A stretch of 64,000 nt of DNA from Anaerolineales bacterium (GCA_020634935.1 JACKAT010000001.1:186001-250000), one strand, 5' to 3'; counted from the first letter of the stretch, positions 1 through 9,205 are shown. Notes: a model not told the origin generated them from the letters alone. Numbers and translations are program-made.

Positions 1-2677
1 CGGCCCATTCCGGGCTGTGATAGGTAGTGTTATCTAAGGGGATGGCATGTTCATAATAACCGATCCCCAACTCTTCTAAGATGATGCCCATTGGCCGGTT
101 TTGAAAGGCCGTTTCCCTTTCTTGTTGGGCTTGTTTGAGTTTTGTAACGTGACTAAAAGTGAAGGTGACGCCCTCCACCGCATTTTTTTCGGTACGGTAA
201 GGGCGCACCCGCATCCAGTACCAACTGCCGTTTTTATGCTGCACTTCCCGCTCCTGAGCCTTTAGGGTGTCTAATACGGCTGCCGCGGTTTCGGCCAGAT
301 CGACCTCGAGCAGGTTACAAACAATATGGCTGAGGGGCCGGCCCACATCAGTCTCGATGAGCTTGGCCACCCGGCTGGCTGCCGGAGTAAAGCGCCGGAT
401 AAAGAGCCCCATATCCGTCACAATAGCGCCCACATCAATCCCGGCAAACATGTTATTCATATCGTTGTTAACCGAGGATAACTCATCTACTTTGGCTTCT
501 AGCTCGGTATTAACCGTAACCAACTCCTCATTAACCGATTGCAGCTCCTCTTTAGCGGTTTGCAGCTCCTCATTGGTGCTTTGCAGCTCTTCATTGGCGG
601 ATTGCAGCTCTTCATTGGTCGCGGTCAGCTCCTCGTTAGAGGTTTCCAACTCTTCAACCGTGGTGTGCAAATATTCCCGCGTCGATTTGAGTTCGTGTTC
701 CAAATCAGCAATACGCTGATAGTCAGTTTGAGCCGGGCCGCCCTTCCCGGCTTCATCCAAAGTAAGCGCCCCCGGCCCTACTTCTTCAAAGATCACCAGC
801 AGTAAGCCGGCCATAGCGCCGGGTTCCGACACCGGTTTAACCTTTAAGTTGATCACAATTTCGTCGCCGTTGGCGGGGATTTTAATTTGGTCATAAGTTA
901 TGGTTTGTTGTTGGCTTTGCGCCCGCCGGATAGCCGTAGCCAGAGGTATCTGCAAGCCGGGCCGGGCCATCCGGGTAATATTCCAGTTGGCCTCGCCGGC
1001 GGGCGGCTCTAACAAGTGTCCGGTGCGCCCATGAATATATTGAATGGTTCCCAATTCATCGATGACCACGCACGCGGGTGTATGCGCTTCTAATAAAAAT
1101 TTTTCAACCAGTTGGCGGGGCCGGAGTGGTTTTTGAGACGGCCGATTTTTTCTACCCGGTAGGGTTATCAATCCGGCCATAGCAAAGTCGTGCAGAGAAT
1201 GGTCGATGACCCGTCCCGGATCGCGCTGAAAAATTTTCCACCGTTTGTTGACCAGAGAAAATAAAGGCGCATATTCGCCCGGCGACTCTGAACTGCCCAA
1301 GAACAGGAATCCGTTGGGTTTCAAAGCGTAATGAAATATGGGAAAGACCCGTTTTTGTAAAATTGGCCGAAAATAGATGAGCAAATTCCGGCAGCTAATC
1401 AGATCGATCCGGGAAAAAGGCGGGTCTTGTAAAACATTTTGCACCGAAAAAATCATCATCTCCCGAATCAGTTTCTTAACCCGGTAGCTGCTGCCTTCTT
1501 GTTTAAAGAAGCGGCCGAGCCGATCCGGAGATACATCGCCGATAATGCTGCCGGGATACACCCCCAGGCGGGCCCGTTCAATGGCCTCCAGATCAATATC
1601 GGTCGCAAAAATTTGCACCTCAGTCTGCCGGCCTAAGCGTTCCAGCCGCTCTTGCATGAGAATGGCAATAGAGTACGCTTCCTCGCCGGTGGCGCAGCCC
1701 GGTACCCAGACCCGGACCGAGGCGGTGGTCAGCGCTTCGGGCAAAAGTTCAGGGATAACCTGATGCTCCAGAATCTCAAACGCCTCGGCATCGCGAAAAA
1801 AGCTGGTGACGCTAATGAGCAGCTCTTTGAACAGGGCATCGATTTCCGGGGGATTCCTCCGAAGATAATCGATATAATCGGCAATCTTATCAAACTGATT
1901 GATCACCATCCGCCGTTCGATGCGCCGGCCAATGGTGTTATCTTTGTACAATGAAAAATCATGGCCGGTTTGGGTTTGCAGCAGGACAAAAACATGTTTC
2001 ATGGCGTCCATTACTTCCGGCCGGACCGGCTCATTGGGGTTGATGACCACCGGCGGCGGGCGTTTAATGAAATTGATCAGGTAAATCGGCATTTGCTCCG
2101 GCGGCAGCACAAAGTCGGCCAGCTCGGTGGCAATCGCGTTCGTCGGCATACCATCATAACGGGCCGAGTTAGGCGATTGGACCATAACCATGCCCCCTTC
2201 GCCTTTGATGGTTTGAATACCCAACGTCCCATCCGATCCTGTACCGGATAAAACAATGCCGATGGCCTGCTCTTTTTGCTCCGCCGCCAACGACCGGAAG
2301 AAAAAATCAATCGCCAGCCGTAACCCGCGCGGGCCGGTTGGCTCTAATAAACGCAGTCTCCGGTTTTCCAGTTTCATATCCCGATTGGGGGGAATAATGT
2401 AAATACAATTGGGGTCTATCGGCATATTATCTTCAACTTGATAAACCGGCATCCGGGTGAAACGTTGAATCAGCTCAACCAGCATACTCTTGCGGGTGGG
2501 GTCTAGATGCTGCACTAACACAAAGGCTATGCCGGCATTGGCCGGCATATGTGCAAAAAATTGCTCAAAAGCTTCCAACCCCCCCGCCGAAGCCCCGATG
2601 CCAACAATAGGGAAATTTGCGGCTAACGGAGCTGGTTCGACCGGGATTTTATCTTTAGGCGATTGTTTCTTGGCCAT
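1..2677 (-). CDS. CheB-CheR-PAS fusion sensory protein, 3' end outside window
   Basis: This soluble protein fuses a chemotaxis methylesterase, a methyltransferase and PAS sensing regions. Reading from the ATG at 2677, the CheB part starts near residue 25 with GIGASAGGLEAF (catalytic Ser), followed by LVQHLDP (His) and SGTGSDGTLG (Asp). The CheR part follows, with an S-adenosylmethionine site GCATGEEAYSIAIL near residue 330 and DLISCRNLLIYF near 427. A heptad coiled coil of repeated NEELQS/NEELQT units lies near residues 670-730, and a PAS domain follows and continues beyond position 1. Known family members couple receptor-like sensing to methylation chemistry outside the classic chemotaxis operon, and no cheA, cheW or mcp gene is visible here. 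The ribosome site before the ATG is weak. No transmembrane segment is seen in the available part. The product may work with the six-PAS kinase at 5184-8657, but the two genes are separated by repeats and no direct link is shown. Confidence 0.93.
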   Translation of the reverse strand, partial: MAKKQSPKDKIPVEPAPLAANFPIVGIGASAGGLEAFEQFFAHMPANAGIAFVLVQHLDPTRKSMLVELIQRFTRMPVYQVEDNMPIDPNCIYIIPPNRDMKLENRRLRLLEPTGPRGLRLAIDFFFRSLAAEQKEQAIGIVLSGTGSDGTLGIQTIKGEGGMVMVQSPNSARYDGMPTNAIATELADFVLPPEQMPIYLINFIKRPPPVVINPNEPVRPEVMDAMKHVFVLLQTQTGHDFSLYKDNTIGRRIERRMVINQFDKIADYIDYLRRNPPEIDALFKELLISVTSFFRDAEAFEILEHQVIPELLPEALTTASVRVWVPGCATGEEAYSIAILMQERLERLGRQTEVQIFATDIDLEAIERARLGVYPGSIIGDVSPDRLGRFFKQEGSSYRVKKLIREMMIFSVQNVLQDPPFSRIDLISCRNLLIYFRPILQKRVFPIFHYALKPNGFLFLGSSESPGEYAPLFSLVNKRWKIFQRDPGRVIDHSLHDFAMAGLITLPGRKNRPSQKPLRPRQLVEKFLLEAHTPACVVIDELGTIQYIHGRTGHLLEPPAGEANWNITRMARPGLQIPLATAIRRAQSQQQTITYDQIKIPANGDEIVINLKVKPVSEPGAMAGLLLVIFEEVGPGALTLDEAGKGGPAQTDYQRIADLEHELKSTREYLHTTVEELETSNEELTATNEELQSANEELQSTNEELQTAKEELQSVNEELVTVNTELEAKVDELSSVNNDMNNMFAGIDVGAIVTDMGLFIRRFTPAASRVAKLIETDVGRPLSHIVCNLLEVDLAETAAAVLDTLKAQEREVQHKNGSWYWMRVRPYRTEKNAVEGVTFTFSHVTKLKQAQQERETAFQNRPMGIILEELGIGYYEHAIPLDNTTYHSPEWA

Positions 2678-2796
2678 ATCATTATCTTTTTAAGTTATGC
2701 GAACAGGGCGACCGTCTTTTGGTGACAGTCACCGTTTAATCTGGCAGAATTTACGCAGCGCGTAGAACAATTTGCTAAATTGTTCCCAATTGATGG

Positions 2797-2876
2797 CCTT
2801 TTGGGGCAAAAAGCGCCCTTTTTTAAGGCTAAAAACCGGGTTTCGGGCCATAATACTTTAAAGTGCAAAGGTAGTG
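2797..2876 (+). repeat. Dispersed repeat E, copy 1 (AAACCCGGTTTTT palindrome family)
   Basis: This segment shares its right part with 3611-3702 and, reversed, with 16034-16165. The shared parts include AAGGCTAAAAACCGGGTTTC and a tail containing ACTTTAAAGTGCAAAGGTAGTG. The left arm of the palindrome is degraded here. Confidence 0.6.
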
Positions 2877-2926
2877 GTAGAATTTATGCTACAAAATCGG
2901 TCATTTGCCTAAGTGGTAACTCTGCA

Positions 2927-2988
2927 CTAAACCGTGGTGAGGAAAAATTTAGACAGAATTTACACGATTTACCGAATTATGACAGATA
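2927..2988 (-). repeat. Dispersed repeat C, truncated copy
   Basis: Reverse complement of the right half of the element at 15546-15833 (CTAAACCGTGGTGA, then a segment matching the AAATCTTGTAAATCCTGTCTAA region). It stops exactly where the repeat A element starts at 2989, so insertion of A or recombination at this point has removed the other half. Confidence 0.6.
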
Positions 2989-3112
2989 TAGGCGTTACGC
3001 AGTTCAAAAAGTGACAGTCACTTTGGGCCGAAAATGAACGTCCGCTTAAGCCCAAACAACGCTATTTATCGCGTCTAAGTGACGGTCACCGGGTTCGATA
3101 CACCCAACGGCA
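2989..3112 (+). repeat. Repeat A (GTGACAGTCAC family), long form
   Basis: The unit begins TAGGCGTTACGCAGTTC, contains GTGACAGTCACTT, an internal segment with GAACGTCCGCTTAAGCCCAAA, an inverted AAGTGACGGTCACC, and ends with ACACCCAACGGC. The two inner arms are inverted copies of each other. This is the long form (about 125 bp) of the family whose core also forms the hairpins around the RAYT gene at 9978-10580. Confidence 0.75.
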
Positions 3113-3217
3113 TGTTACCAAAAATAACCCGCTAAACAGCGACGGGTGCAATTTTGACAGAGGTGTAAAAGGCCAGGTAAAACCCACTAGTACATCACGG
3201 CGTAAGTAACTGGATAG

Positions 3218-3276
3218 TTCGTAGTAACCGCTTTAGCGGTGCTGTCGAAAGAAACGGCTAAAGCCATTACTACGAA
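3218..3276. repeat. Imperfect inverted repeat in a gene-free region
   Basis: Two 20-bp arms (starting TTCGTAGTAACC, ending TTACTACGAA) match at 18 of 20 positions around a 19-bp loop. There is no gene on either strand from 2678 to 4101. This is one of several palindromes there, and the stretches between them hold nothing else recognisable. Confidence 0.5.
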
Positions 3277-3610
3277 TTGGGGAGCTATTTATGCCTCAGT
3301 GTACTAGCTCTAGATTCGCCGGTAGTGGTCTGCTCAAATAGTGACCAACACAGCCCCGCTGCATTGAGTGGCATGGCCAGTGAGCCTCAAACCCTATTGT
3401 CCGTATGACAGTAATTGATAGGTGGAAAAAAGAAGTCGTGCAATAAGTAGATTACCCACAGCCCCAATTTCCGGCTTAACCTTAGCGGCCGGGAAATCCT
3501 GAAGTCAGCTTATGGTCATCAATCCTGAACGAGGTTGAAGATAAAATAATTTTAAGGGATAAAATAAATTGTATTCGATTGATAGTATTATGAGTTACGC
3601 AGTTCAAAAG

Positions 3611-3702
3611 TTTAGAAACCCGGTTTTTGAGGCCAAAAGCGCCTCTTTTTAAGGCTAAAAACCGGGTTTCTGGCCATAATACTTTAAAGTGCAAAGGTAG
3701 TG
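3611..3702 (+). repeat. Dispersed repeat E, copy 2, nested in a repeat A end
   Basis: The palindrome arms are TAGAAACCCGGTTTTTGAGGC and the inverted AAGGCTAAAAACCGGGTTTCT, followed by the ACTTTAAAGTGCAAAGGTAGTG tail. It sits between two identical 25-bp copies of a repeat A end (3586-3610 and 3703-3727). This looks like insertion into, or recombination between, repeat A copies. Confidence 0.65.
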
Positions 3703-3838
3703 TATTATGAGTTACGCAGTTCAAAAGGTGACCGTCGCTTTTGGCCGAAAATGAACGTCTGTTTAAACCCAAACGAGTCTATTTATCGCATCTAAGTGAC
3801 GGTCACCGGGTTTGATATACCCAATTGCGTAAGTCATA
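3703..3838 (+). repeat. Repeat A, long form, with compensatory stem change
   Basis: The unit begins TATTATGAGTTACGCAG and ends near ATTGCGTAAGTCATA. Its left core reads GTGACCGTCGCTT and its right core AAGTGACGGTCAC. The A-to-C change in the left arm is matched by a T-to-G change in the right arm, so that pair is kept. The left arm carries a second, unmatched G. Confidence 0.7.
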
Positions 3839-4006
3839 ACTAACCCAAGTTGCGACCATGCCCAGGAAATACTAAAAAACCCATGTTTCAGTCCTAACCA
3901 CGCGGGAAGTAGGGAGTAGGGAGTAGGAAGTAATCGGTTTTGACCCCTTAATCCCTACTTCCTACTCCCCAGTTTGGATGTCAAGGTGACAACTTGAGTT
4001 AACTAA
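3833..4006 (+). repeat. Dispersed repeat F (GGGAGTAGGAAGTA), uninterrupted copy
   Basis: This stretch matches 25034-25345 in order: AGTCATAACTAACCCA, TTTCAGTCCTA, GGAAGTAGGGAGTAGG, the reverse-oriented CTTCCTACTCCCC, and CAAGGTGACAACTTGA. At 25097-25233 the second copy is interrupted by repeat D, so this copy is its empty-site equivalent. Confidence 0.6.
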
Positions 4007-4101
4007 GTATAACACATCTTAGGTTAAAAAAAAGTTTCCCACAACTTGGCTCAAATGAATAGCGTCAGATGACGGTCACCTGTTTCCCTAAGGCTTGTCC
4101 G

Positions 4102-4641
4102 TTATTCGCTGCTGCTGTGGTAATAGTCCGAATAATGTATTCGAACACACTCCGGGCATAGGCCGTGGCTGAATTCCGCCTCTGAATGGCGGGTGATATA
4201 TGCTTCTAGCGGCTGCCACTTTCCATCATCATCGCGAATCCTTTTGCAGAAGCTGCAAATGGGCAGCAGGCCGCTTAAGATCTGCACCTTTTTTTCCAGG
4301 GCGCGATGCTGCGTGCCTACCTTATCGACTAAATACACATAGCCGCTAAATACAATGATCCGGATCAGCGTGTTGATGATGGTAACGGAAATTCCCCAGG
4401 GTGTATCCCAGATAGTAAAATAGCATAACCGGACAAGCGCCAGAGTTACGGCAAAAAAATAGCCCCACCGGCGGCCACTATACCAACTGGCCAGCCCCAC
4501 CGGTACTACATACAGGACCGGAAATTGAATCAGGGGACCGGTTAGATAATCCGTCACTAACACAATGAGGGCTAGAAATAGACAATACCACAGCAGTAGC
4601 GGTTGGGTTTCTAGCCAACGGTTTGCTTTGGATACTAACAT
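4102..4641 (-). CDS. Small membrane protein with C-terminal four-cysteine module
   Basis: The product has four or five hydrophobic segments in its first 115 residues (for example LLLWYCLFLALIVLVTDYL), then a short coiled linker, then a soluble tail LLPICSFCKRIRDDDGKW with CPEC near the end. This tail, with its CSFC and CPEC pairs, is known at the C-terminus of many sensory proteins, where it is likely a metal-binding or partner-binding module. The four cysteines are intact. I place the start at the ATG at 4641 because AAAGGTG lies just before it; an in-frame GTG at 4671 would add ten residues. The gene stands alone between repeat-filled gaps. Its biochemical function is unknown; a membrane sensor or adaptor for a two-component protein is an inference from the tail. 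Confidence 0.7.
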   Translation of the reverse strand: MLVSKANRWLETQPLLLWYCLFLALIVLVTDYLTGPLIQFPVLYVVPVGLASWYSGRRWGYFFAVTLALVRLCYFTIWDTPWGISVTIINTLIRIIVFSGYVYLVDKVGTQHRALEKKVQILSGLLPICSFCKRIRDDDGKWQPLEAYITRHSEAEFSHGLCPECVRIHYSDYYHSSSE

Positions 4642-5027
4642 ACGCACCTTTCTTTTATAAGTAACGGCCACGTAACCGTTACCCTTCCATTAAAAAAGAG
4701 CACCGTCATTCGGTACTCTTCTCCAACCGAGTGATTGGCGAAAGGGGGCTATAGCTCCTTTTTAGGCAGTTTCAAGAAAATAGTGAGGCCAACGTAGGTC
4801 AACGAACGGCTCTGGTGGTCAACCAGAATTCATCGGGTACATTTGTAATCAAACGCATAAAATTGGGGAAGCAATCTCCATATATTATCTCACACTTGGC
4901 AACAGTTCGCAATTTATTTGCCTCCGGTTGCTACCCATCAGCCTTGACAGGTTTTGCAGATACCGTTCAGAGCAAAATCAGGGTCAACCGGGCCATTTAG
5001 CCGGGTTAACCCAATTCTGTCGGGTAT

Positions 5028-5069
5028 AGGCGTTACGCAGTTCAAAAGGTGACAGTCACTTTGGGCCGA
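5028..5069 (+). repeat. Repeat A, left end only
   Basis: AGGCGTTACGCAGTTCAAAA, GTGACAGTCACTTT and GGGCCG are present, but the right half is missing and is replaced directly by repeat D. The stretch from 4672 to 5027 holds no gene that I can support; a weak hairpin (AGAGCACCG / CGGTACTCT) lies near 4698-4720. Confidence 0.65.
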
Positions 5070-5070
5070 G

Positions 5071-5177
5071 TTGTCCACAGATTTACCCTGATAATCACCG
5101 ATTTTTATCTCAATTTTGATCATATCTGTGGCCATCTGGGTTTATCTGTGGACCCTTGCCGGCTTTTAAAACAGCTT
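5071..5177 (+). repeat. Repeat D, left-truncated copy
   Basis: Matches the element at 8728-8863 from GTTGTCCACAGATTTACC to the right end CTTTTAAAACAGCTT, followed by CTAAG as at the copy at 25097. The left 30 bp are missing. Its right edge lies seven bases from the stop codon of the kinase gene at 5184. Confidence 0.7.
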
Positions 5178-5183
5178 CTAAGG

Positions 5184-8100
5184 TTATTCAAGCACCTGCC
5201 TGAGAATTTCCAACAAGCGGCGGATGGAAAACGGTTTTTGCAAAAAAGCAATGCCTTCATCAACCACGCCATGATGGACGATGACATTATCAGTATAGCC
5301 CGACATATAAATTACCCTCAGGTCGGGCCGCCTGGCCAGCAGCCGTTCATACAGCGCCCGGCCATTCAACTTGGGCATAATGACATCGGTCAGCAGCAGA
5401 TCGATCTGGCCGGCGAAAGCGCCGGCCGAAGCCAGCCCTTGCTCCGGCCCGGCCGCTTCTAAGACATGATAACCGTGCGCGGCCAGTGTATCACACACCA
5501 AACGGCGCACCGCCGCTTCATCCTCAACCACCAGCACGGTTTCGGTCCCCCGAGGCAATGCGCTGTCGGCTCGCTGGCTGTCCCCCTTGGTCGATGGCGC
5601 CGCGTCAACCGCCGGTAAATAGATTTTGAAGGTTGTCCCCTGGGTTACTTCGCTATAAACCCAAATGTGGCCCCGGTGCTGTTTAATAATGCCGTAAACG
5701 GTAGCCAGTCCCAGCCCGGTGCCTTGCCCTTGCTGTTTGGTCGTAAAAAACGGTTCAAAAATATGCGGCTGAATTGTGGGGTCGATACCGCAGCCGGTAT
5801 CTGTAACCGCTAACAACGTGTAAGGTCCCGGCTCTGTTTCGGCGTGGGTAGCGGCATAGGTTTCGTCCAGCATGATGTTGGCCGTTTCCAGGCTCAAGCG
5901 ACCGCCCTGCGGCATGGCGTCGCGAGCATTCACCGCTAAATTGAGCAACACTTGTTCAAGCTGCCCTTTATCGGCTTTAATGGGCCAAATATCAGCCCCT
6001 AAATACGTTTCAATAGCAATATCTTCGCCGATGATCCGCCGCAGCATCTGCTGAAAGCCGGTGATAATGTCATTGAGACTCAGCCGCCGCATTTCCAGCA
6101 CCTGCCGCCGGCTAATGGCCAAAATTTGCCGGGTCAGATCGGCGGCGCGACCGGCGGCGCGGCTGATCCGCTCAAAATTGTCGTACAGCGCGTCTTCCGG
6201 CGGCACGGCCAGCAGCCCCAATTCGGCATAACCCAGAATAGGCACCAGCAAATTATTGAAATCGTGGGCAATGCCGCCCGCCAGCCGGCCCAGCGACTCC
6301 ATCTTTTGGGCCTGATGATATTGCATGGTCAGCGCTTCATTCTCCCGTTCCAACACTTTACGCTCGGTCATATCGTGATTAACCGCCACCGCGCCGATCG
6401 TGTTACCGTCAACCGCTTTAAGCAGCGTTACCGTACTGAGGATATACCGTTCCGTGCCATCTTTGCAGGTGTGGATGACCTCGCCCTGCCATTGGCCTTC
6501 ATTGAGCAGCTTGCTTCTGGAGCCATCAACTGTATCATTAATCATCTGGGTCGGCAGCACCTCACCCACCCGCTGCCCCGTCACTTCACTGGCCTGCCAG
6601 CCATAAATCCGTTCAGCCGCCCTATTCCACACCGTGATGTTGAAATTAAGATCGACGGCAATAATCGCATCTGAAACGCTATCTAACAGATGGGCCTGAT
6701 ACCGGAGCTGGTCCTCAATTCGATTGCGCTCGGTAATATCTTGTGAGGTGCCTGTTGTGGCTATAATCGTGCCGTCCCTATCTCGCTGCACCACCGCGTT
6801 GGTGTTGACCCGAACCTGGGTGCCGTCTTTGTGCCATACCCAATGCTCGTAATTCATGATTCTATTATCACTATCGATCATCGCCGCCCACGCCTCATTC
6901 GATTTGATCTGGTGCGGGGGCGAAAAATCGGTATAGCTGCGGCCAATCATCTCGGCCGGCTCACGCCCGTAAACACGGCGAGCGGCCTGGTTGATAAAGG
7001 TGATCCGGCCTACGCCATCCACCGCCCAAATCAGATCATGCGACGTTTCGACTAGCTGCCGGTACTTTTCTTCACTGACCTGTAGCGCTTGGTTGGTTTG
7101 CACCTGCTCGGTGATGTTTTCATGGGTAATCACCACTCCCCGCTCTGAATTTTTCAAAGGCGCAACGCGCATCAAGAACCAGCGTGGCTGCTTGGGTGAG
7201 TGACCGGTGTATGCCAGGCTAAACCCGGACTGTGAGCCGCTCATAACCGCCTGGATACCCGTCAAGACGGATTGGATTGTGGGGTCGTTATCTTGTCTCG
7301 CGGCTTGGGCGAGGATATCAAGGTAATTGGCGCCGACAAAAATATGTTGCCCTTCCAAACCGTTATCTCTGGCAAATTGATCCCAGGCGGCGTTGACCAT
7401 GACAATATCGCCCTTCGCGTTTAAAACGGCCAGGTGCTTAGTTAACGAATCGATAATACCTCTGGTAAAAATTTCTTTCTGTTGCAGCGTCGCTTCTGCG
7501 CGTTTGAGCTCGGTGATGTCGGTGTACGTGCTTAGAAGGAGGGCTTCACCCTCTACCGTTATCTGCTCCATCGAGAAAAAACAATGCTTGGTCCGGCCCT
7601 CTTTGTCCCGAAAATCCATCTCCAGATTTCGAATGGCGCCGTCCTGACTGATCAGCGTTTCAATAATAAACTGGCGCTGTTCTATCGTAATTAACTTTAA
7701 CTCAACCCCTGTCCGGCCCATCGCCTCATCGCGACGATACCCAATGAATGAGAAGAAGCTGGCGTTAGCCTCCACCAGCCGCCCGGTATCGAACCGTGTC
7801 AGGGCTAAAGGCACCGGACTGGATCGGAAGGCCGTGATAAATTTTTCTTCCGATTGACGCAATCGTTCATCCGCCTCACGCAGCCGCCGCTTATTTTCCT
7901 TGCGAGCGCTAATGTCGCGGGCAATAACCTGAACAGCCGATTTATTTTCATAGGTAATCGCTACAGCTGTAACTTCAACATCGATCACGACCCCGTCTAA
8001 CCGAATGTAACGTAGTTCCACCGGATATAAAGCCGTTTCACCCGCCAGCAGCCGCTGAGTTCTATCTTGGGTCGCCGGCCAATCATCCGGGTGTACAATT

Positions 8101-8657
8101 TCAGTAATGGGTTTACCCAGCAGCGCTTCCGGGCTGCCGGCCCTCATCATTTTATTTGCGGCCGGATTGCAAAAGATCACTCGCCCCTCCTGGTGAACAA
8201 CCACCGCATCCGGCGACATTTCAACTAAGTGGCGATAACGCGCTTCACTTTGGCGCAGTCGTGCTTCGGCTTGCCCCTGGGCGGTCACATCTTGGGCCGT
8301 CACCAGGTTGGCCGGCTGCCCGTTATAGGTAATCAAATGGGCTATGATTTTGACATCGATTACCGTCCCGTCTTTCCGGCGGTGCCGCCATTGCTCGGCT
8401 CGCCGCCACTCCGATTGATCTCGCTGCCAAAGTTCAAGCAAGCGCGGGATATCTTCCGGCGGCCGAATATCTTTAATTGTCATCGCCAGAAATTCGGCCC
8501 GGCTGTAGCCATAGGCTTCAATGGCCGCTTGATTAACCTCCAAGAACGCCAGCGTTTCCCGGTGAATAATCCATGTGGGGAAAGGGTGATGGGCAATTAG
8601 CAGCTCAAACGGCTGCTGTTGGTTTACTGTTGAACGGCTAGAGGATTGCTTGGTCAT
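5184..8657 (-). CDS. Six-PAS hybrid histidine kinase with C-terminal receiver
   Basis: A cytoplasmic hybrid sensor kinase of 1157 residues with no membrane segment. Six PAS domains follow one another at about residues 15-135, 145-255, 275-385, 400-520, 530-650 and 660-775. The phosphoacceptor region LAGGIAHDFNN follows near 795, then an ATP-binding domain with DTGCGI near 955 and GTGLGLA, and a receiver domain near 1030-1157 whose acceptor Asp lies in LLLTDVIMP near 1090. The architecture predicts autophosphorylation on His and transfer to its own receiver; the final output partner is not in sight. The start follows a good ribosome site (AAAGGAGCAGGT). Copies of repeat D lie on both sides of the gene in the same orientation. 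The six PAS folds may bind haem, flavin or small ligands, but no specific ligand can be read from the sequence. Confidence 0.95.
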   Translation of the reverse strand: MTKQSSSRSTVNQQQPFELLIAHHPFPTWIIHRETLAFLEVNQAAIEAYGYSRAEFLAMTIKDIRPPEDIPRLLELWQRDQSEWRRAEQWRHRRKDGTVIDVKIIAHLITYNGQPANLVTAQDVTAQGQAEARLRQSEARYRHLVEMSPDAVVVHQEGRVIFCNPAANKMMRAGSPEALLGKPITEIVHPDDWPATQDRTQRLLAGETALYPVELRYIRLDGVVIDVEVTAVAITYENKSAVQVIARDISARKENKRRLREADERLRQSEEKFITAFRSSPVPLALTRFDTGRLVEANASFFSFIGYRRDEAMGRTGVELKLITIEQRQFIIETLISQDGAIRNLEMDFRDKEGRTKHCFFSMEQITVEGEALLLSTYTDITELKRAEATLQQKEIFTRGIIDSLTKHLAVLNAKGDIVMVNAAWDQFARDNGLEGQHIFVGANYLDILAQAARQDNDPTIQSVLTGIQAVMSGSQSGFSLAYTGHSPKQPRWFLMRVAPLKNSERGVVITHENITEQVQTNQALQVSEEKYRQLVETSHDLIWAVDGVGRITFINQAARRVYGREPAEMIGRSYTDFSPPHQIKSNEAWAAMIDSDNRIMNYEHWVWHKDGTQVRVNTNAVVQRDRDGTIIATTGTSQDITERNRIEDQLRYQAHLLDSVSDAIIAVDLNFNITVWNRAAERIYGWQASEVTGQRVGEVLPTQMINDTVDGSRSKLLNEGQWQGEVIHTCKDGTERYILSTVTLLKAVDGNTIGAVAVNHDMTERKVLERENEALTMQYHQAQKMESLGRLAGGIAHDFNNLLVPILGYAELGLLAVPPEDALYDNFERISRAAGRAADLTRQILAISRRQVLEMRRLSLNDIITGFQQMLRRIIGEDIAIETYLGADIWPIKADKGQLEQVLLNLAVNARDAMPQGGRLSLETANIMLDETYAATHAETEPGPYTLLAVTDTGCGIDPTIQPHIFEPFFTTKQQGQGTGLGLATVYGIIKQHRGHIWVYSEVTQGTTFKIYLPAVDAAPSTKGDSQRADSALPRGTETVLVVEDEAAVRRLVCDTLAAHGYHVLEAAGPEQGLASAGAFAGQIDLLLTDVIMPKLNGRALYERLLARRPDLRVIYMSGYTDNVIVHHGVVDEGIAFLQKPFSIRRLLEILRQVLE

Positions 8658-8727
8658 ACCTGCTCCTTTACAGGTTTAGCCATAGATGACGGTTATATTA
8701 GGACTACCACGAGACTTCGGTCTGAGA

Positions 8728-8863
8728 AGCTGTTTTAAAAGTGGGGGTTTTTAGAGTTGCCCACAGATTTACCCTGATAATCACCGATTTTTATCTCAAT
8801 TTTGATCATATCTGTGACCATCTGTGCCTATCTGTGGACCCTTGAAGACTTTTAAAACAGTTT
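8728..8863 (+). mobile_element. Repeat D: MITE-like element with 5-bp target duplication CTGAG
   Basis: The element begins AAGCTGTTTTAAAAG and ends CTTTTAAAACAGTTT, giving 15-bp terminal inverted repeats with one mismatch. It is flanked by CTGAG at 8723-8727 and 8864-8868. Inside are a second inverted pair (CCACAGAT / ATCTGTGG) and no coding potential. A second full copy at 25097-25233 is flanked by CTAAG on both sides. Confidence 0.8.
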
Positions 8864-8919
8864 CTGAGAAACCCGGTTTCTTTCCTGAGTTTACATCAAA
8901 ATCTCGTAGTAGTATTAAT

Positions 8920-9052
8920 TAGGACTTACGCAGTTGGGTGTAACGGACAAGGTGACAGTCACTTGGGCGTGATAAATCGACTTGTTTGGGCTAAACAAAC
9001 GTTCATTATTCAGCAAAAAGTGACTGTCACCTTTTGAACTGCGTAACTCATA
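8920..9052 (+). repeat. Repeat A, complete long form with both ends
   Basis: The unit runs from TAGGACTTACGCAGTTGGGT to TTTTGAACTGCGTAACTCATA. Between them are GTGACAGTCACTTGGGC and the inverted AAAAAGTGACTGTCACC. The outer ends are inverted copies (TTACGCAGTT / AACTGCGTAA). Confidence 0.75.
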
Positions 9053-9099
9053 TTAGTATAGATCGGTTTTATGGCATAGACAATGGGGCGTTGGGTTCT

Positions 9100-9205
9100 A
9101 GTTTCCCCAATGATTGTGGCTACGATTTCCGCCCGAAACGCCCCAAATTTCAATTCCCACCACGCGGTGAGTTTTTGATTGAGCGGCTTATCATCCGGCG
9201 TTGAT
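9100..9205 (-). pseudogene. Fragment resembling the C-terminus of the type IIG enzyme
   Basis: Read on the minus strand, this stretch encodes DDKPLNQKLTAWWELKFGAF, nearly the same as the C-terminal SPDKPLNQKLTAWWALKFGA of the enzyme at 10630-14592. It has no start, no partner domains, and similarity stops on both sides, so it is a remnant. The differences (for example E for A) show it is not a fresh duplicate of the neighbouring gene. It may descend from a related restriction or PglX-type gene that once stood here. Confidence 0.7.

Noticed and set aside
267..719. Ser-rich frame opposite the CheB-CheR fusion
   Set aside because: It mirrors the heptad coiled coil of the real gene on the other strand.
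3482..3772. 96-residue open frame across repeats A and E
   Set aside because: It is made entirely of repeat sequence and has no ribosome site.
4738..5000. 61-residue open frame at 4815 and a possible small RNA
   Set aside because: The frame has no ribosome site and the surrounding hairpin is weak; nothing supports a gene.
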